36,112 nt of DNA from an uncultured Clostridia bacterium (GCA_945486035.1 CALYTB010000006.1:1-36112); one strand, 5' to 3'. Shown: positions 8,361 through 15,662, counted from the first letter of the stretch. Notes: generated from the letters alone by a model not told the origin. Numbers and translations: made by a program.

Positions 8361-9012
8361 AGCCTTGTTTGAGAAAACGGGGAATGCGGTATGGATTTCC
8401 CACCTGGATCTGATGCGCGTATTCCAGCGGGCCTTCAAGCGGGCAGGTCTTCCTCTGACCCATACAAAAGGCTTTAACCCCAGGCCGTCGGTGTCCATTG
8501 CACTGCCGATGAGTGTTGGAATTGAGAGCTGCTGTGAGCTTCTGGATTTTGAGCTGGAAGGAGATCCTATTCCCAATGAGGAGATCCTGAAACGCCTGAA
8601 TGAAAAGCTGATCTGCGGTGTGCGCGTGTTGGAAATCTACAATGAGGGAAGCAAGCTCAAAAACCTTGCCCTGATGGACTGCGTACTGACATTGGAATAT
8701 GATTCAGGACTTCCGCAGGGTGTGTGCGAAGAAATTAGACGATTATTCTGCGCGGAATCCTTGTTTGTTGAGAAACGTGGTAAAAACGGAACTACACAGC
8801 AGGACATCATCCCACTGATTCGCCGGTTGGAGATTGGGGAAGGGGATTCTCAAACCGTCAGTATTTCTGCGCGGATTTGCTGCCAGAATCCAACGCTGAA
8901 TCCCATGCAGCTGTACAGTGCAGTGGAAGCTTATCGACCGGATCTTCGGGCGGATTATGTGTCTTGCTGTCGGAAAGAGCTTTACGATTTACAGGAAAAA
9001 ATTTTCAGATAG
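8353..9012 (+). CDS. TIGR03936 / DUF2344 radical SAM-linked protein
   Basis: 219 residues starting MPRALFEKTGNAVWISHLDLMRVFQRA, the hallmark start of the DUF2344 family, with the conserved THTKGFNPRPSVSIALPMSVG segment after it. The start ATG overlaps the radical SAM stop by 8 nt and has a strong AAGGAGGTGG. The family always accompanies TIGR03960 proteins and presumably forms part of one enzyme; its chemistry is unknown. In many Firmicutes the next genes are rng and ribosomal protein L21, and these are not here. Confidence 0.9.
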   Translation: MPRALFEKTGNAVWISHLDLMRVFQRAFKRAGLPLTHTKGFNPRPSVSIALPMSVGIESCCELLDFELEGDPIPNEEILKRLNEKLICGVRVLEIYNEGSKLKNLALMDCVLTLEYDSGLPQGVCEEIRRLFCAESLFVEKRGKNGTTQQDIIPLIRRLEIGEGDSQTVSISARICCQNPTLNPMQLYSAVEAYRPDLRADYVSCCRKELYDLQEKIFR

Positions 9013-9021
9013 GAGTTAAAA

Positions 9022-9240
9022 ATGGAACAGATGATTTTACTGGAGGATTGCCCCATCTGCCGGGGGGCCGGAATGATTACCCATGAGGGCGGCTGGAGCG
9101 TTCAGGTGGAGTGCGCGGATTGCAGTGCGCATACCGTCTATATGGAGTATTCCAATGACGAGGAAAAAGCTGCCGCGGAACAGGCGGTTGCCCATCTGTG
9201 GAACATCGGCAAAGTTGTGAGCAGCGAGCGAGGCGAATGA
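9022..9240 (+). CDS. Small zinc-ribbon protein, Lar-like
   Basis: 72 residues. CPIC at the N-terminus and CADC near the middle form a two-knuckle zinc ribbon, and the C-terminal AVAHLWN matches the WN ending of Lar-family (restriction alleviation) proteins. Lar proteins are usually phage-borne, but similar small zinc ribbons are scattered in clostridial chromosomes, so an anti-restriction role should not be assumed. It follows DUF2344 by 9 nt with AGGAG, in the same operon. There is no other phage gene nearby. Confidence 0.65.
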   Translation: MEQMILLEDCPICRGAGMITHEGGWSVQVECADCSAHTVYMEYSNDEEKAAAEQAVAHLWNIGKVVSSERGE

Positions 9241-9246
9241 TTCAAA

Positions 9247-9699
9247 ATGGAAACAGCATGCACGCTTGAAGAAAGCATCCGCAGACGGTTGTCAGAAATA
9301 CACACAGCAGCTCCGGATTCCATTGGTGCCATCATGGATTATGAGCTTCTTTCGTGTGACCGGGAAACAGGGGAGTATGTGTTTCGCTGCAAAACTATGC
9401 CGTGGATGCGGAATATCCCGGGTACCCTGCACGGAGGAATCTGTGCGACCGTACTGGATCAGGCAATGGGCTTTGTGGCCTATTGTATCAAGCCGGGTGA
9501 TGGCATCGCACCCACTATTCAGATGCAGGTCAGCTACCATCGGGCCTTAATCCCCGGGGAGGATGTCATTGTCAAAGTGTGGGTGGTTTCCACCACAAAA
9601 AGTCTGATGAGCTTCCGCTCGGAAGCGGTCCAGGCAACAAATCCGCAGAAGCTTTGCCTGTCTGGAAGCGCAACCTATTTTTATAAGCCGGCACGTTAG
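9247..9699 (+). CDS. PaaI/YbgC-type hotdog-fold thioesterase
   Basis: 150 residues with the hotdog thioesterase signature: IPGTLHGGICATVLDQAMG (central helix with the G-x-HGG core) and TIQMQVSYHRALIPGEDVIV on the following strands. It is expected to hydrolyse an acyl-CoA; the acyl group is unknown. It starts 6 nt after the Lar-like stop, with only a weak ribosome binding site, so translational coupling is likely. It is probably the last gene of the operon that begins at the spoIVFA-position gene. Confidence 0.85.
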   Translation: METACTLEESIRRRLSEIHTAAPDSIGAIMDYELLSCDRETGEYVFRCKTMPWMRNIPGTLHGGICATVLDQAMGFVAYCIKPGDGIAPTIQMQVSYHRALIPGEDVIVKVWVVSTTKSLMSFRSEAVQATNPQKLCLSGSATYFYKPAR

Positions 9700-9708
9700 C
9701 TTTTACGC

Positions 9709-9737
9709 GAAGGCCTGCGGTCATGCCGCAGGTCTTC
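9709..9737 (+). terminator. Hairpin after the thioesterase gene
   Basis: GAAGGCCTGCGG-TCATG-CCGCAGGTCTTC is a strong stem 10 nt past the stop, but no T-run follows, so it may be a 3' stabiliser or weak terminator. Confidence 0.5.
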
Positions 9738-9794
9738 GATTGCCCGGGTGAAGCAGTGGGACGTAAAAAATTTTGAAAAAAGAAAAAATAATGC

Positions 9795-9823
9795 TTGCTT
9801 TTTTTGGAAAGGTGTGCTAATAT
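9795..9823 (+). promoter_or_regulatory. Promoter of tRNA-Pro(GGG), extended -10
   Basis: TTGCTT (9795-9800), a 17-bp spacer and TAATAT (9818-9823) preceded by TG, giving an extended -10 element (TGCTAATAT). Confidence 0.65.
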
Positions 9824-9854
9824 ACTCAGGCAGTCGAGAGACGCAAGTAAATAT

Positions 9855-9931
9855 CCGGGTGTGGCGAAGTTTGGTATCGCGCTTGAATGGGGTTCAAGAG
9901 GCCGCTGGTTCGAATCCAGTCACTCGGACCA
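9855..9931 (+). tRNA. tRNA-Pro (anticodon GGG)
   Basis: Cloverleaf with acceptor CCGGGTG/CACTCGG, anticodon stem CTTGA/TCAAG around loop ATGGGGT, and T-loop GGTTCGAATCC. The anticodon is GGG, reading proline CCC and CCU. Discriminator A and an encoded CCA. It is about 87% identical to the tRNA-Pro(CGG) on the other strand 4.3 kb away. Confidence 0.96.
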
Positions 9932-9938
9932 AGTGAAA

Positions 9939-9969
9939 AACCTGAAATCGAAAGATTTCAGGTTTTTTT
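9939..9969 (+). terminator. Terminator of tRNA-Pro(GGG)
   Basis: AACCTGAAATC-GAAA-GATTTCAGGTT followed by a further T-run, 8 nt past the CCA. Confidence 0.9.
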
Positions 9970-9970
9970 G

Positions 9971-10726
9971 TGCCCTTATTGGTATTTATCACCAAGGCAG
10001 ACGATCCATTATGAGAACGGGGCAGGGAATTACCTCACCTATCAGATTTTCCTGGGTGGCCCCGGGGAAACGGTGGATATCCTGGAGATTGAAAAGGAAG
10101 AGGCGGTGGATATCAACGGAATCCAGGGTGTGTGGTATATCCAAAATAGCGGAGATCAGATTATCCTTTGGGCTGATGAAGCCCAGGGCTTTGGATTCAT
10201 GATTATGACGGATGATCCCCAGGTGGATCTGGCAGCATTGGCCAGAAGTGTGGCGGAAGGGGACCCGCTGACACCCACGCGCTCCGATTCAACAGGAAAA
10301 GCGCTGGAGGAGCTGGGAGACTATGTTCCGTCTGTGCTCCCGGATGGCTTTGAGGAGGAAACCGTTCTCGGATGCCCGCTGGAGGAGGGCGGCGGTTGGT
10401 ACTCCTATGTCAGGAAGTTTTATGTTAACAAAGCGGAGAATACCCGTATTTATTTTGAATACGAAACCTATGCCATTGACACGGAATCCGGCTATGTTGA
10501 CAATGCGGAAACTGCCTGCAGCTTCTATATTCCGGGGTGTGATGTGCTGAACGGGAATGTAGTCGGTGAACGGGTGGAGATTAATGGAATGTTCGCGCTC
10601 TCTTCCGGTTCGGATATTGCCTGGGCGGACACGGAGCGCCATGTGGTATTCCATCTTTCTTCTGAGGATATCACCCCTGAGCAGCTGCTGGAGATTGCCA
10701 GAAGCATTCGGCGTGCGGATTCCTGA
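9971..10726 (+). pseudogene. 5'-truncated DUF4367-like protein remnant
   Basis: The open frame is continuous with the tRNA-Pro and its terminator and has no start codon or ribosome binding site before the conserved sequence begins, so the 5' part is missing. What remains looks like two tandem DUF4367-type domains: one with INGIQGVWYIQNSGDQIILW and VDLAALARSVAEG, and one ending in EINGMFALSSGSD and PEQLLEIARSIR. DUF4367 is found on extracellular parts of membrane or lipoproteins, often partners of ECF sigma factors in clostridia. The first ATG is about 75 codons in. The N-terminal membrane anchor was presumably lost in a deletion next to the tRNA terminator. An intact short protein from an internal start is possible but less likely. 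Confidence 0.65.
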
Positions 10727-10734
10727 CAAAATGT

Positions 10735-10765
10735 CCCGGTCTTGCTCCGAAAGCGCAAGGCCGGG
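10735..10765 (+). terminator. Hairpin after the DUF4367 remnant
   Basis: CCCGGTCTTGC...GCGCAAGGCCGGG forms a stem with one mismatch 8 nt past the stop; the following ATTTAA is only weakly T-rich. Confidence 0.55.
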
Positions 10766-10767
10766 AT

Positions 10768-10937
10768 TTAAGGCAACACCGCATAATGGGGCAAGGAGAT
10801 TCGGCGAGAGTTTTTGACCCAAGCGAAAGTATGGAAAATGCGGGAATACTGGATGTATTCCCCATTTTTCATACTGCACGATTGGGTCAAAAGATCCGCC
10901 GAAGCCCGCAGCTCCCATTGTGCGGTGTTGCCTTAAT
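10768..10937. mobile_element. Palindromic MITE/REP-like element of about 170 bp
   Basis: The ends are inverted copies (TTAAGGCAACACCGCA and its complement) and complementarity continues to the centre at about 10852: TTTTGACCCAA/TTGGGTCAAAA, AGTATG/CATACT and GGGAATAC-TGGAT-GTATTCCC at the tip. The arms are about 80 bp with scattered mismatches. There is no transposase or plausible gene. This is the design of a foldback miniature transposable or REP-type element, lying between the convergent ends of the DUF4367 remnant and the aph-like gene, where it could also act as a two-way terminator. No target duplication can be assigned because the ends are themselves palindromic (TTAA). Confidence 0.7.
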
Positions 10938-10939
10938 AA

Positions 10940-11734
10940 TCAGAAGAGCTCATCCAAAAGCAGATAATACCGGATCTTCTCCCAATCCGGCTCGATCCCG
11001 AGGGCGGTGAAGAGGGAACTGGGGTTAAAGTCAGGGTACGCTCTGCCGCCATAGACTCCGCTGTAGTTATCCCTCAAGCTGCGGTAGCAAATGGCGATAT
11101 CCACCCACCGGTCCGCAACACCGGATCTTCCCAGATCAATGAGCCCGGAGAGCTTTCCGTTTTCAAAAAAGATATTGGGCAGACAGAAATCACCGTGGGT
11201 GAGGACGGGATCCAGCTCCGGCTTGTGGGAAGCAAGCCAGGTGAGCAAATGCCGGGGGCTCTGAAACCCGTCAGGGCCAAAGGTGCTGGGTTCCACATTT
11301 TCCAGATCAACGGTTCCCCGCTCTACAGCGGTTTGGGCAAGGGACAATTTGCTGTCCGGGGACCAGATGACCGGGCAATCGGAAATGTCAATCTGCCACA
11401 GACTCCTGAGGATATCTGCCAGGTTCTGAACAAGGATTTCTGGCGTTTGCATATTGGATTCACTGCATGCCATTGCGCCATGAATCCTGGACATGAGCAG
11501 ATAATCCAGACCGTTTTCCACAGCGTGATACAGGCATTCGGGAACCGGCAGTTTATCGGACATCCAGGTCATCATTGCGTACTCCGCTTTGGATTCCGGG
11601 GAATCCGTCTGGATTTTTAGCACGCGGTCATCAAAAAGTAATACATGGGAACCGGAGAGCCCTACGGAATCTACATGAAAAGGAGAATTGCCAAGGATGT
11701 TTCTCAGTTCCTGGGGCAATGGAATACTTTGCAT
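10940..11734 (-). CDS. Aminoglycoside 3'-phosphotransferase (APH(3')) family protein
   Basis: 264 residues from the ATG at 11734, which is the length of APH(3')-IIIa; the track extends it wrongly through tRNA-Ser. The catalytic loop THGDFCLPNIFF and the metal-binding IDLGRSGVADRW are intact, and the C-terminus (GIEPDWEKIRYYLLLDELF) closely matches the APH(3') ending. The enzyme should use ATP or GTP to phosphorylate an aminoglycoside hydroxyl or a similar substrate. It lies directly downstream of tRNA-Ser on the same strand, beyond the tRNA terminator; AGGCAGGT precedes the ATG. Base composition looks like its neighbours, so it may be a resident gene. Whether it confers resistance cannot be judged from sequence. 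Confidence 0.88.
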   Translation of the reverse strand: MQSIPLPQELRNILGNSPFHVDSVGLSGSHVLLFDDRVLKIQTDSPESKAEYAMMTWMSDKLPVPECLYHAVENGLDYLLMSRIHGAMACSESNMQTPEILVQNLADILRSLWQIDISDCPVIWSPDSKLSLAQTAVERGTVDLENVEPSTFGPDGFQSPRHLLTWLASHKPELDPVLTHGDFCLPNIFFENGKLSGLIDLGRSGVADRWVDIAICYRSLRDNYSGVYGGRAYPDFNPSSLFTALGIEPDWEKIRYYLLLDELF

Positions 11735-11772
11735 ACCGCATACCTGCCTTTCTGTATACAAGCATAAGAAAA

Positions 11773-11800
11773 GCACCTTTGCCCCCAAAGACAAAGGTGC
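11773..11800. terminator. Terminator after tRNA-Ser, possibly bidirectional
   Basis: GCACCTTTG / CAAAGGTGC stem. On the minus strand it is followed by TTTTCTTATG, ending the tRNA-Ser transcript before aph; on the plus strand it is followed by TTTTTT. Confidence 0.8.
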
Positions 11801-11805
11801 TTTTT

Positions 11806-11897
11806 TGGCGGAGAAGGAGGGATTTGAACCCTCGATACCCTTTTGGGGTATACACGATTTCCAATCGTGCGCGCTCGGCCAGCTACGCGACTTCTCC
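11806..11897 (-). tRNA. tRNA-Ser (anticodon GGA)
   Basis: Minus-strand cloverleaf with acceptor GGAGAAG/CTTCTCC, discriminator G, anticodon stem CACGA/TCGTG around TTGGAAA (anticodon GGA, reading UCC and UCU), a long variable arm (TACCCCAAAAGGGTA) as expected for class II serine tRNAs, and an encoded CCA. Confidence 0.96.
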
Positions 11898-11925
11898 ATG
11901 TCTTGGCTCCACTGCCAGCCCGGTT

Positions 11926-11954
11926 ATAATACAATATTCTCGTCATTTTGTCAA
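11926..11954 (-). promoter_or_regulatory. SigA promoter for tRNA-Ser
   Basis: Minus strand TTGACA-N17-TATTAT, about 28 bp before the mature tRNA end. Confidence 0.88.
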
Positions 11955-11999
11955 CTACTAATTTCGGTTTTTCCTGCTTTTTTCCGGGGGAATCTTTGG

Positions 12000-12028
12000 T
12001 TGACATTTCCTTGGGGATCTAATAATAT
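12000..12028 (+). promoter_or_regulatory. SigA promoter for the acyltransferase gene
   Basis: TTGACA-N17-TAATAT, with the start codon 27 bp downstream and AGAGGT between. Confidence 0.85.
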
Positions 12029-12054
12029 ATTACAGAAGAAAAGAGGTAACGCAG

Positions 12055-13098
12055 ATGAAAAGAATGTATTCATTGGATCTTCTGAAGCTGCTGCTTGCGT
12101 ATGTGGTGGCTTTTTTTCATGTGGGTATCCTGATCCCGCCCGGGCCAACGGTGGCTGTGCAGATATTCTTTATTATTTCGGGCTTTTTCCTTGGAAGAAA
12201 ATTCTATACAAACCGGCAGCCGGATTACAACCAGTGGGATTATACACTTGATCACGTGAGGAGCTTATACCCGCATTACCTGTTCTCCATGATTGTGTTG
12301 TTCCTGTATTTGACAATGCGGGAAATCGTATACCTGGTGAAGGAGCCTGGGTGGAGTCAGGTTGGCGCTTTGCTGCGAAGTGTGTATAATCAGATTCCGG
12401 ATATTCTGCTGCTGCAGAGTGCATACCATTTCCATGACAGCATGAATTATCCCCTTTGGCAGATTTCCGCTTTGTTGATTGCCGGATATTTTGTATTCGG
12501 ATTGCTTTGCTATAACGAGAAGCTGTCCCGAATGCTGGTTTTTCCGGCTGCGATCCTGATGATTCAGTCGCTGCTGAATACGGGTGTGGATCTGTGGGCG
12601 AATTACGGTCCGTTTTATATGCCGCTGCTGCGGGCCTTTTCACCGCTCTGCATCGGTGTGCTTACATACTATTTTACTGTCACTGCGTACTGGGCCAAAC
12701 TGAAGGAAAAAACCGTTTTCTTCAACGTAATCTCCATTCTGGCGCTGTTCAGTATAGTGGCTTTCGGAGATTACGATATCATTTTTCTGATGACCACACC
12801 TATTGTGCTGCTGGCCTGCTTCGAGGAGCATTCCTGGATGAATCGTGTTCTTAATCGGAGTCTCTTCCGGGGCTGTGGGAAATTGTCCTTTGCAGTGTAT
12901 CTGAATCACGCGCTCATTCAGCGTTTCCTGTATGCGGTGTGCTTTACCCGGTTGGAGCGACTGGGCATTTCTCTGAACGATTATCAGCGGGGGGTCGTAT
13001 ACGGGGTTATACTTACTGCTTACTCAGTATTCACGCTGTACCTTGTGGAGAAACTGAAGAATAATTACACAGAAAGATCCAAAGCGGCGGTTCGGTAA
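12055..13098 (+). CDS. Acyltransferase family 3 integral membrane protein
   Basis: 347 residues, almost entirely hydrophobic with about ten membrane helices. The start (MKRMYSLDLLKLLLAYVVAF followed by FHVGI) and the VQIFFIISGFFLGRKF segment are the signature of the acyltransferase 3 (O-acetyltransferase) family, whose members transfer acetyl or other acyl groups to cell-surface sugars or peptidoglycan. The catalytic His of the family is the one in FFHVG. It is a single-gene unit with its own consensus promoter and a terminator overlapping its stop. The substrate is unknown; no polysaccharide genes lie beside it. Confidence 0.85.
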   Translation: MKRMYSLDLLKLLLAYVVAFFHVGILIPPGPTVAVQIFFIISGFFLGRKFYTNRQPDYNQWDYTLDHVRSLYPHYLFSMIVLFLYLTMREIVYLVKEPGWSQVGALLRSVYNQIPDILLLQSAYHFHDSMNYPLWQISALLIAGYFVFGLLCYNEKLSRMLVFPAAILMIQSLLNTGVDLWANYGPFYMPLLRAFSPLCIGVLTYYFTVTAYWAKLKEKTVFFNVISILALFSIVAFGDYDIIFLMTTPIVLLACFEEHSWMNRVLNRSLFRGCGKLSFAVYLNHALIQRFLYAVCFTRLERLGISLNDYQRGVVYGVILTAYSVFTLYLVEKLKNNYTERSKAAVR

Positions 13099-13113
13099 CG
13101 GACTGCCGCTTTT
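13081..13113 (+). terminator. Terminator overlapping the acyltransferase stop
   Basis: AAAGCGGCGGTTCG-GTAA-CGGACTGCCGCTTTT; the hairpin begins inside the last codons and ends in a short T-run. Confidence 0.75.
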
Positions 13114-13129
13114 GCCATTATTTGGACTA

Positions 13130-13158
13130 TTCCGAAAATCCTGGTCCCATGGTATACT
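13130..13158 (+). promoter_or_regulatory. Putative SigA promoter for the SH3/C39-like gene
   Basis: TATACT (13153-13158) with a weak -35 TTCCGA 17 bp upstream. The leader of about 80 nt contains a small hairpin (CACGG-TGAAAT-CCGTG) and a stray GGGAGGTGA. Confidence 0.5.
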
Positions 13159-13236
13159 TTATCCAGCAGCCACGGTGAAATCCGTGTCCAGGGAGGTGAA
13201 ACCACATAACACTGATGGCTGATCAATCCATGTGAG

Positions 13237-14205
13237 GTGAGGACCATTCATAGAAACACAATCAGATTCTGCATTGCGCTTTGCCTGTCTTTCATGATTC
13301 TTACATTCGGAAAGGTTCCGGCGGCTGCGGCCAATGAACAGGCTGGCATTGTAAAGATTTCCGGCGGATGGCTGAATGTCAGAAGCAGCCCGTCAACCAC
13401 GGCGGGGACAATCGCTCAGCTTCAAAAGGGGAGCTATGTGACACTGATATCCAAAAGTAACGGGTGGTGGAAGGTGGAGTACGGGAAGGGGAAGTTCGGA
13501 TATTGCCATGGAGATTACATAACCGTAGTCGGAGGCACTCCGTCCACGGTGGCCACCCAGTCCGGATCCCTGAATGTCAGAAGCGGAGCGGGTACGTCGT
13601 ATTCCAGAATCGGGTATCTGACCAAAGGGGAACAGGTGATTGTTCTGTCGAATACAAACGGGTGGAGCCGTGTCCTTTTCCACGGAACCAGGATCGGTTA
13701 TGTAAGCAGCCAGTATTTGTCGGGCGGATACCGGAAAATATCCATCGATGTTCCGAATCTGAAGCAGATGGATGCCCGGTGGGCGGACAAGCCGGTGGGA
13801 AATTCCGGTAAACCCTTCTCTCAGATTGGATGCGCTACCACCGCCATTGCGATGGTGGAATCCCATCGGAGAGGGTACACGGTTTATCCGGATGTCATGG
13901 CTTCCGAGCTTCGTTATACCCCCTCGGGAAGCGTGTATTGGCCTGAAGATTATATCCCTGTCACCCAAAGCAGCGGCTATCTGCAACGGCTTTACCAGGA
14001 GCTGCTGGAAAGAAGGGTGGTTCTGTTCGGTGCGCAGAATGCCGCGGGGAAGCAGCACTGGGTAGTCATCAACGGCTTTACGGGAGGAATCCAATTGACA
14101 CCTGCCGGTTTTTCCATTCAGGACCCGGGAAGCAATTCAAGAGGGAATCTTCAGCAGCTCATGAACGAGTATCCCACGTTTTATAAATTCTTCTGCTACA
14201 AATAA
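13237..14205 (+). CDS. Secreted protein with two SH3b domains and a C39-like cysteine peptidase domain
   Basis: About 320 residues. A signal peptide (FCIALCLSFMILTFG, AAAA cleavage region) is followed by two bacterial SH3 domains, each with the LNVRSxxxT core (about 37-95 and 103-165), which bind cell wall. The C-terminal half (about 168-319) resembles peptidase_C39_2: Cys in QIGCATTAIAM, His in QHWVVINGF and Asp in IQDPGSNSR are in the expected order. It probably trims cell-wall peptides or exported peptides. The GTG at 13237 has no ribosome binding site and overlaps the best one (GAGGTGA). The in-frame ATT at 13246 sits 8 nt after GAGG and may be the true start. Confidence 0.85.
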   Translation: MRTIHRNTIRFCIALCLSFMILTFGKVPAAAANEQAGIVKISGGWLNVRSSPSTTAGTIAQLQKGSYVTLISKSNGWWKVEYGKGKFGYCHGDYITVVGGTPSTVATQSGSLNVRSGAGTSYSRIGYLTKGEQVIVLSNTNGWSRVLFHGTRIGYVSSQYLSGGYRKISIDVPNLKQMDARWADKPVGNSGKPFSQIGCATTAIAMVESHRRGYTVYPDVMASELRYTPSGSVYWPEDYIPVTQSSGYLQRLYQELLERRVVLFGAQNAAGKQHWVVINGFTGGIQLTPAGFSIQDPGSNSRGNLQQLMNEYPTFYKFFCYK

Positions 14206-14223
14206 CCCAAGCATCCCAAAATG

Positions 14224-14264
14224 AAAGGCCATGGAATCTGCGCAACCGGGTTTCATGGCCTTTT
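14224..14264 (+). terminator. Terminator after the SH3/C39-like gene
   Basis: AAAGGCCATGGAA...TTTCATGGCCTTTT, one mismatch in the stem. The remaining 130 bp up to the next gene hold its promoter only. Confidence 0.8.
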
Positions 14265-14327
14265 GCTGCGTGATTCATTTCTTCTCTATATGCAGTCTTA
14301 TACAGATCATTCGCAAAGTATATCATA

Positions 14328-14356
14328 TTGACAATACCTAACATCTCAATTACAAT
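14328..14356 (+). promoter_or_regulatory. SigA promoter for the GNAT-nucleotidyltransferase operon
   Basis: TTGACA-N17-TACAAT, 43 bp before the coding start in AT-rich sequence. Confidence 0.8.
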
Positions 14357-14399
14357 TACAGACAAAACTGACTGACATATTTTAGAATGAGAGACTAAT

Positions 14400-15662
14400 A
14401 TGAGAGTTGAATATGGCAAGCCGCAGGATATAGATGTCTGGATGGCTTTGGTGGAAGAGGTACGCTGGAATTTCCCGGGACTGGAAACGCAGGAGAAGCT
14501 GGATGATCACAGGGAAACTGTCCTGAAGTTTATGCGCAAACGGCAGGCCATCTGTGTAAAGGAAGGAAACGGGATTGCGGGTGTGATGCTGTTCTCCCGG
14601 GGATACAATATGATTTGCTGTCTTGCCGTTTCTCCAGCTTATCGCCGGCGTCATGCAGCATCCATGCTCATGGAGGAAGCCCTCCGCAATCTGGACCGGA
14701 CAAGGGAAATCTCCGTCTCCACCTTTCGGGCGGATGACGAAAAAGGAGTTGCTCCGAGAGCATTCTATGAAAAATTCGGGTTTATCGAGGATGCTCTTAT
14801 AGAAGAAATGGACTACCCGAATCAGAAGTATGTGATGCACCCCGAAAATTCGGAACGGAAGTTCAGACAAATTTCTGTCAACAAAATGGTGCGGGAAATC
14901 AGCGGCATTCTTTCGGATTGCGAACCGACAATTTATGTGTATGGCTCCTCCGCTCTGAACGACTTTCAATTGGGATGGAGCGACATTGATATCTTGGTTC
15001 TCACCGAAAGGAAGATTACAGAAAAACAGGCGCAAATGCTTGTGGGACTCCGGCAGACAATGCTTGAAAAAGAGCCTGGGAATCCTTATTATCGCTGCTT
15101 TGAGGGAGGAATGCTAACATTGGACGCTTTCCTTCGAAGGGGAACGGACACAGTGGTATATTGGGGGACAAGCGGAGAGCGTATTACAGATGGCTACTTG
15201 TTTGACAGCTTTTGCATGACAGAGCTGATTGAGAGCGGCGTACTGCTTTTGGGGAAGGATATCCGGCCGCAGCTGAAAGTACCCACTTTTGACGATCTGT
15301 ATGCTGATGTAAGGCACCATTACGGAACCATAAGAAAGCACGCGCAGAAAACAGGACGCAGCTTCTATTCCTTCGGGTGGATGCTGGATATCGCCAGATG
15401 TATCTATACACTGCGTACCGGCAGGATTCTCGCAAAGACGGAAGCCGGTAAATGGGCATTGGAAAACAACCTCTGCTCCGATCCGGATGCCCTTGAATTT
15501 GCCCTGAAGGTCCGCAGGAATCCTCTGGATTACAAAGATAATAGTCAGGTTTTTGACTACGCAGAAACGCTTGCGGAACCAATCCAACGCTTTGCGGATA
15601 TTTTGGAAAAAGAATTGATTTTGATTGGGGAACAGAAGGATGTCAAGAACGGAAGAGGTTGA
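14400..15662 (+). CDS. GNAT acetyltransferase fused to AadA-like nucleotidyltransferase
   Basis: 420 residues in two parts. Residues 1-145 form a GNAT domain, with the acetyl-CoA loop LAVSPAYRRRHAASMLMEEAL and the terminal FYEKFGF. Residues 155-420 resemble aminoglycoside adenylyltransferases of the AadA/DUF4111 kind, with VYGSSALNDFQLGWSDIDILV (GS then DxD, the nucleotidyl-transfer metal site) and a C-terminal helical domain containing AKTEAGKWAL. Fusions of acetyl- and adenylyltransferase are known among aminoglycoside-modifying enzymes, but the known integron example has the opposite order. Drug modification is therefore possible, not shown. It overlaps a Nudix gene by 23 nt. The ribosome binding site is weak (GAGAG). 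Confidence 0.85.
   Translation: MRVEYGKPQDIDVWMALVEEVRWNFPGLETQEKLDDHRETVLKFMRKRQAICVKEGNGIAGVMLFSRGYNMICCLAVSPAYRRRHAASMLMEEALRNLDRTREISVSTFRADDEKGVAPRAFYEKFGFIEDALIEEMDYPNQKYVMHPENSERKFRQISVNKMVREISGILSDCEPTIYVYGSSALNDFQLGWSDIDILVLTERKITEKQAQMLVGLRQTMLEKEPGNPYYRCFEGGMLTLDAFLRRGTDTVVYWGTSGERITDGYLFDSFCMTELIESGVLLLGKDIRPQLKVPTFDDLYADVRHHYGTIRKHAQKTGRSFYSFGWMLDIARCIYTLRTGRILAKTEAGKWALENNLCSDPDALEFALKVRRNPLDYKDNSQVFDYAETLAEPIQRFADILEKELILIGEQKDVKNGRG

Noticed and set aside
9022-9240. Prophage anti-restriction gene
   Set aside because: The protein is Lar-like, but there are no phage genes around it and it lies in a chromosomal operon.
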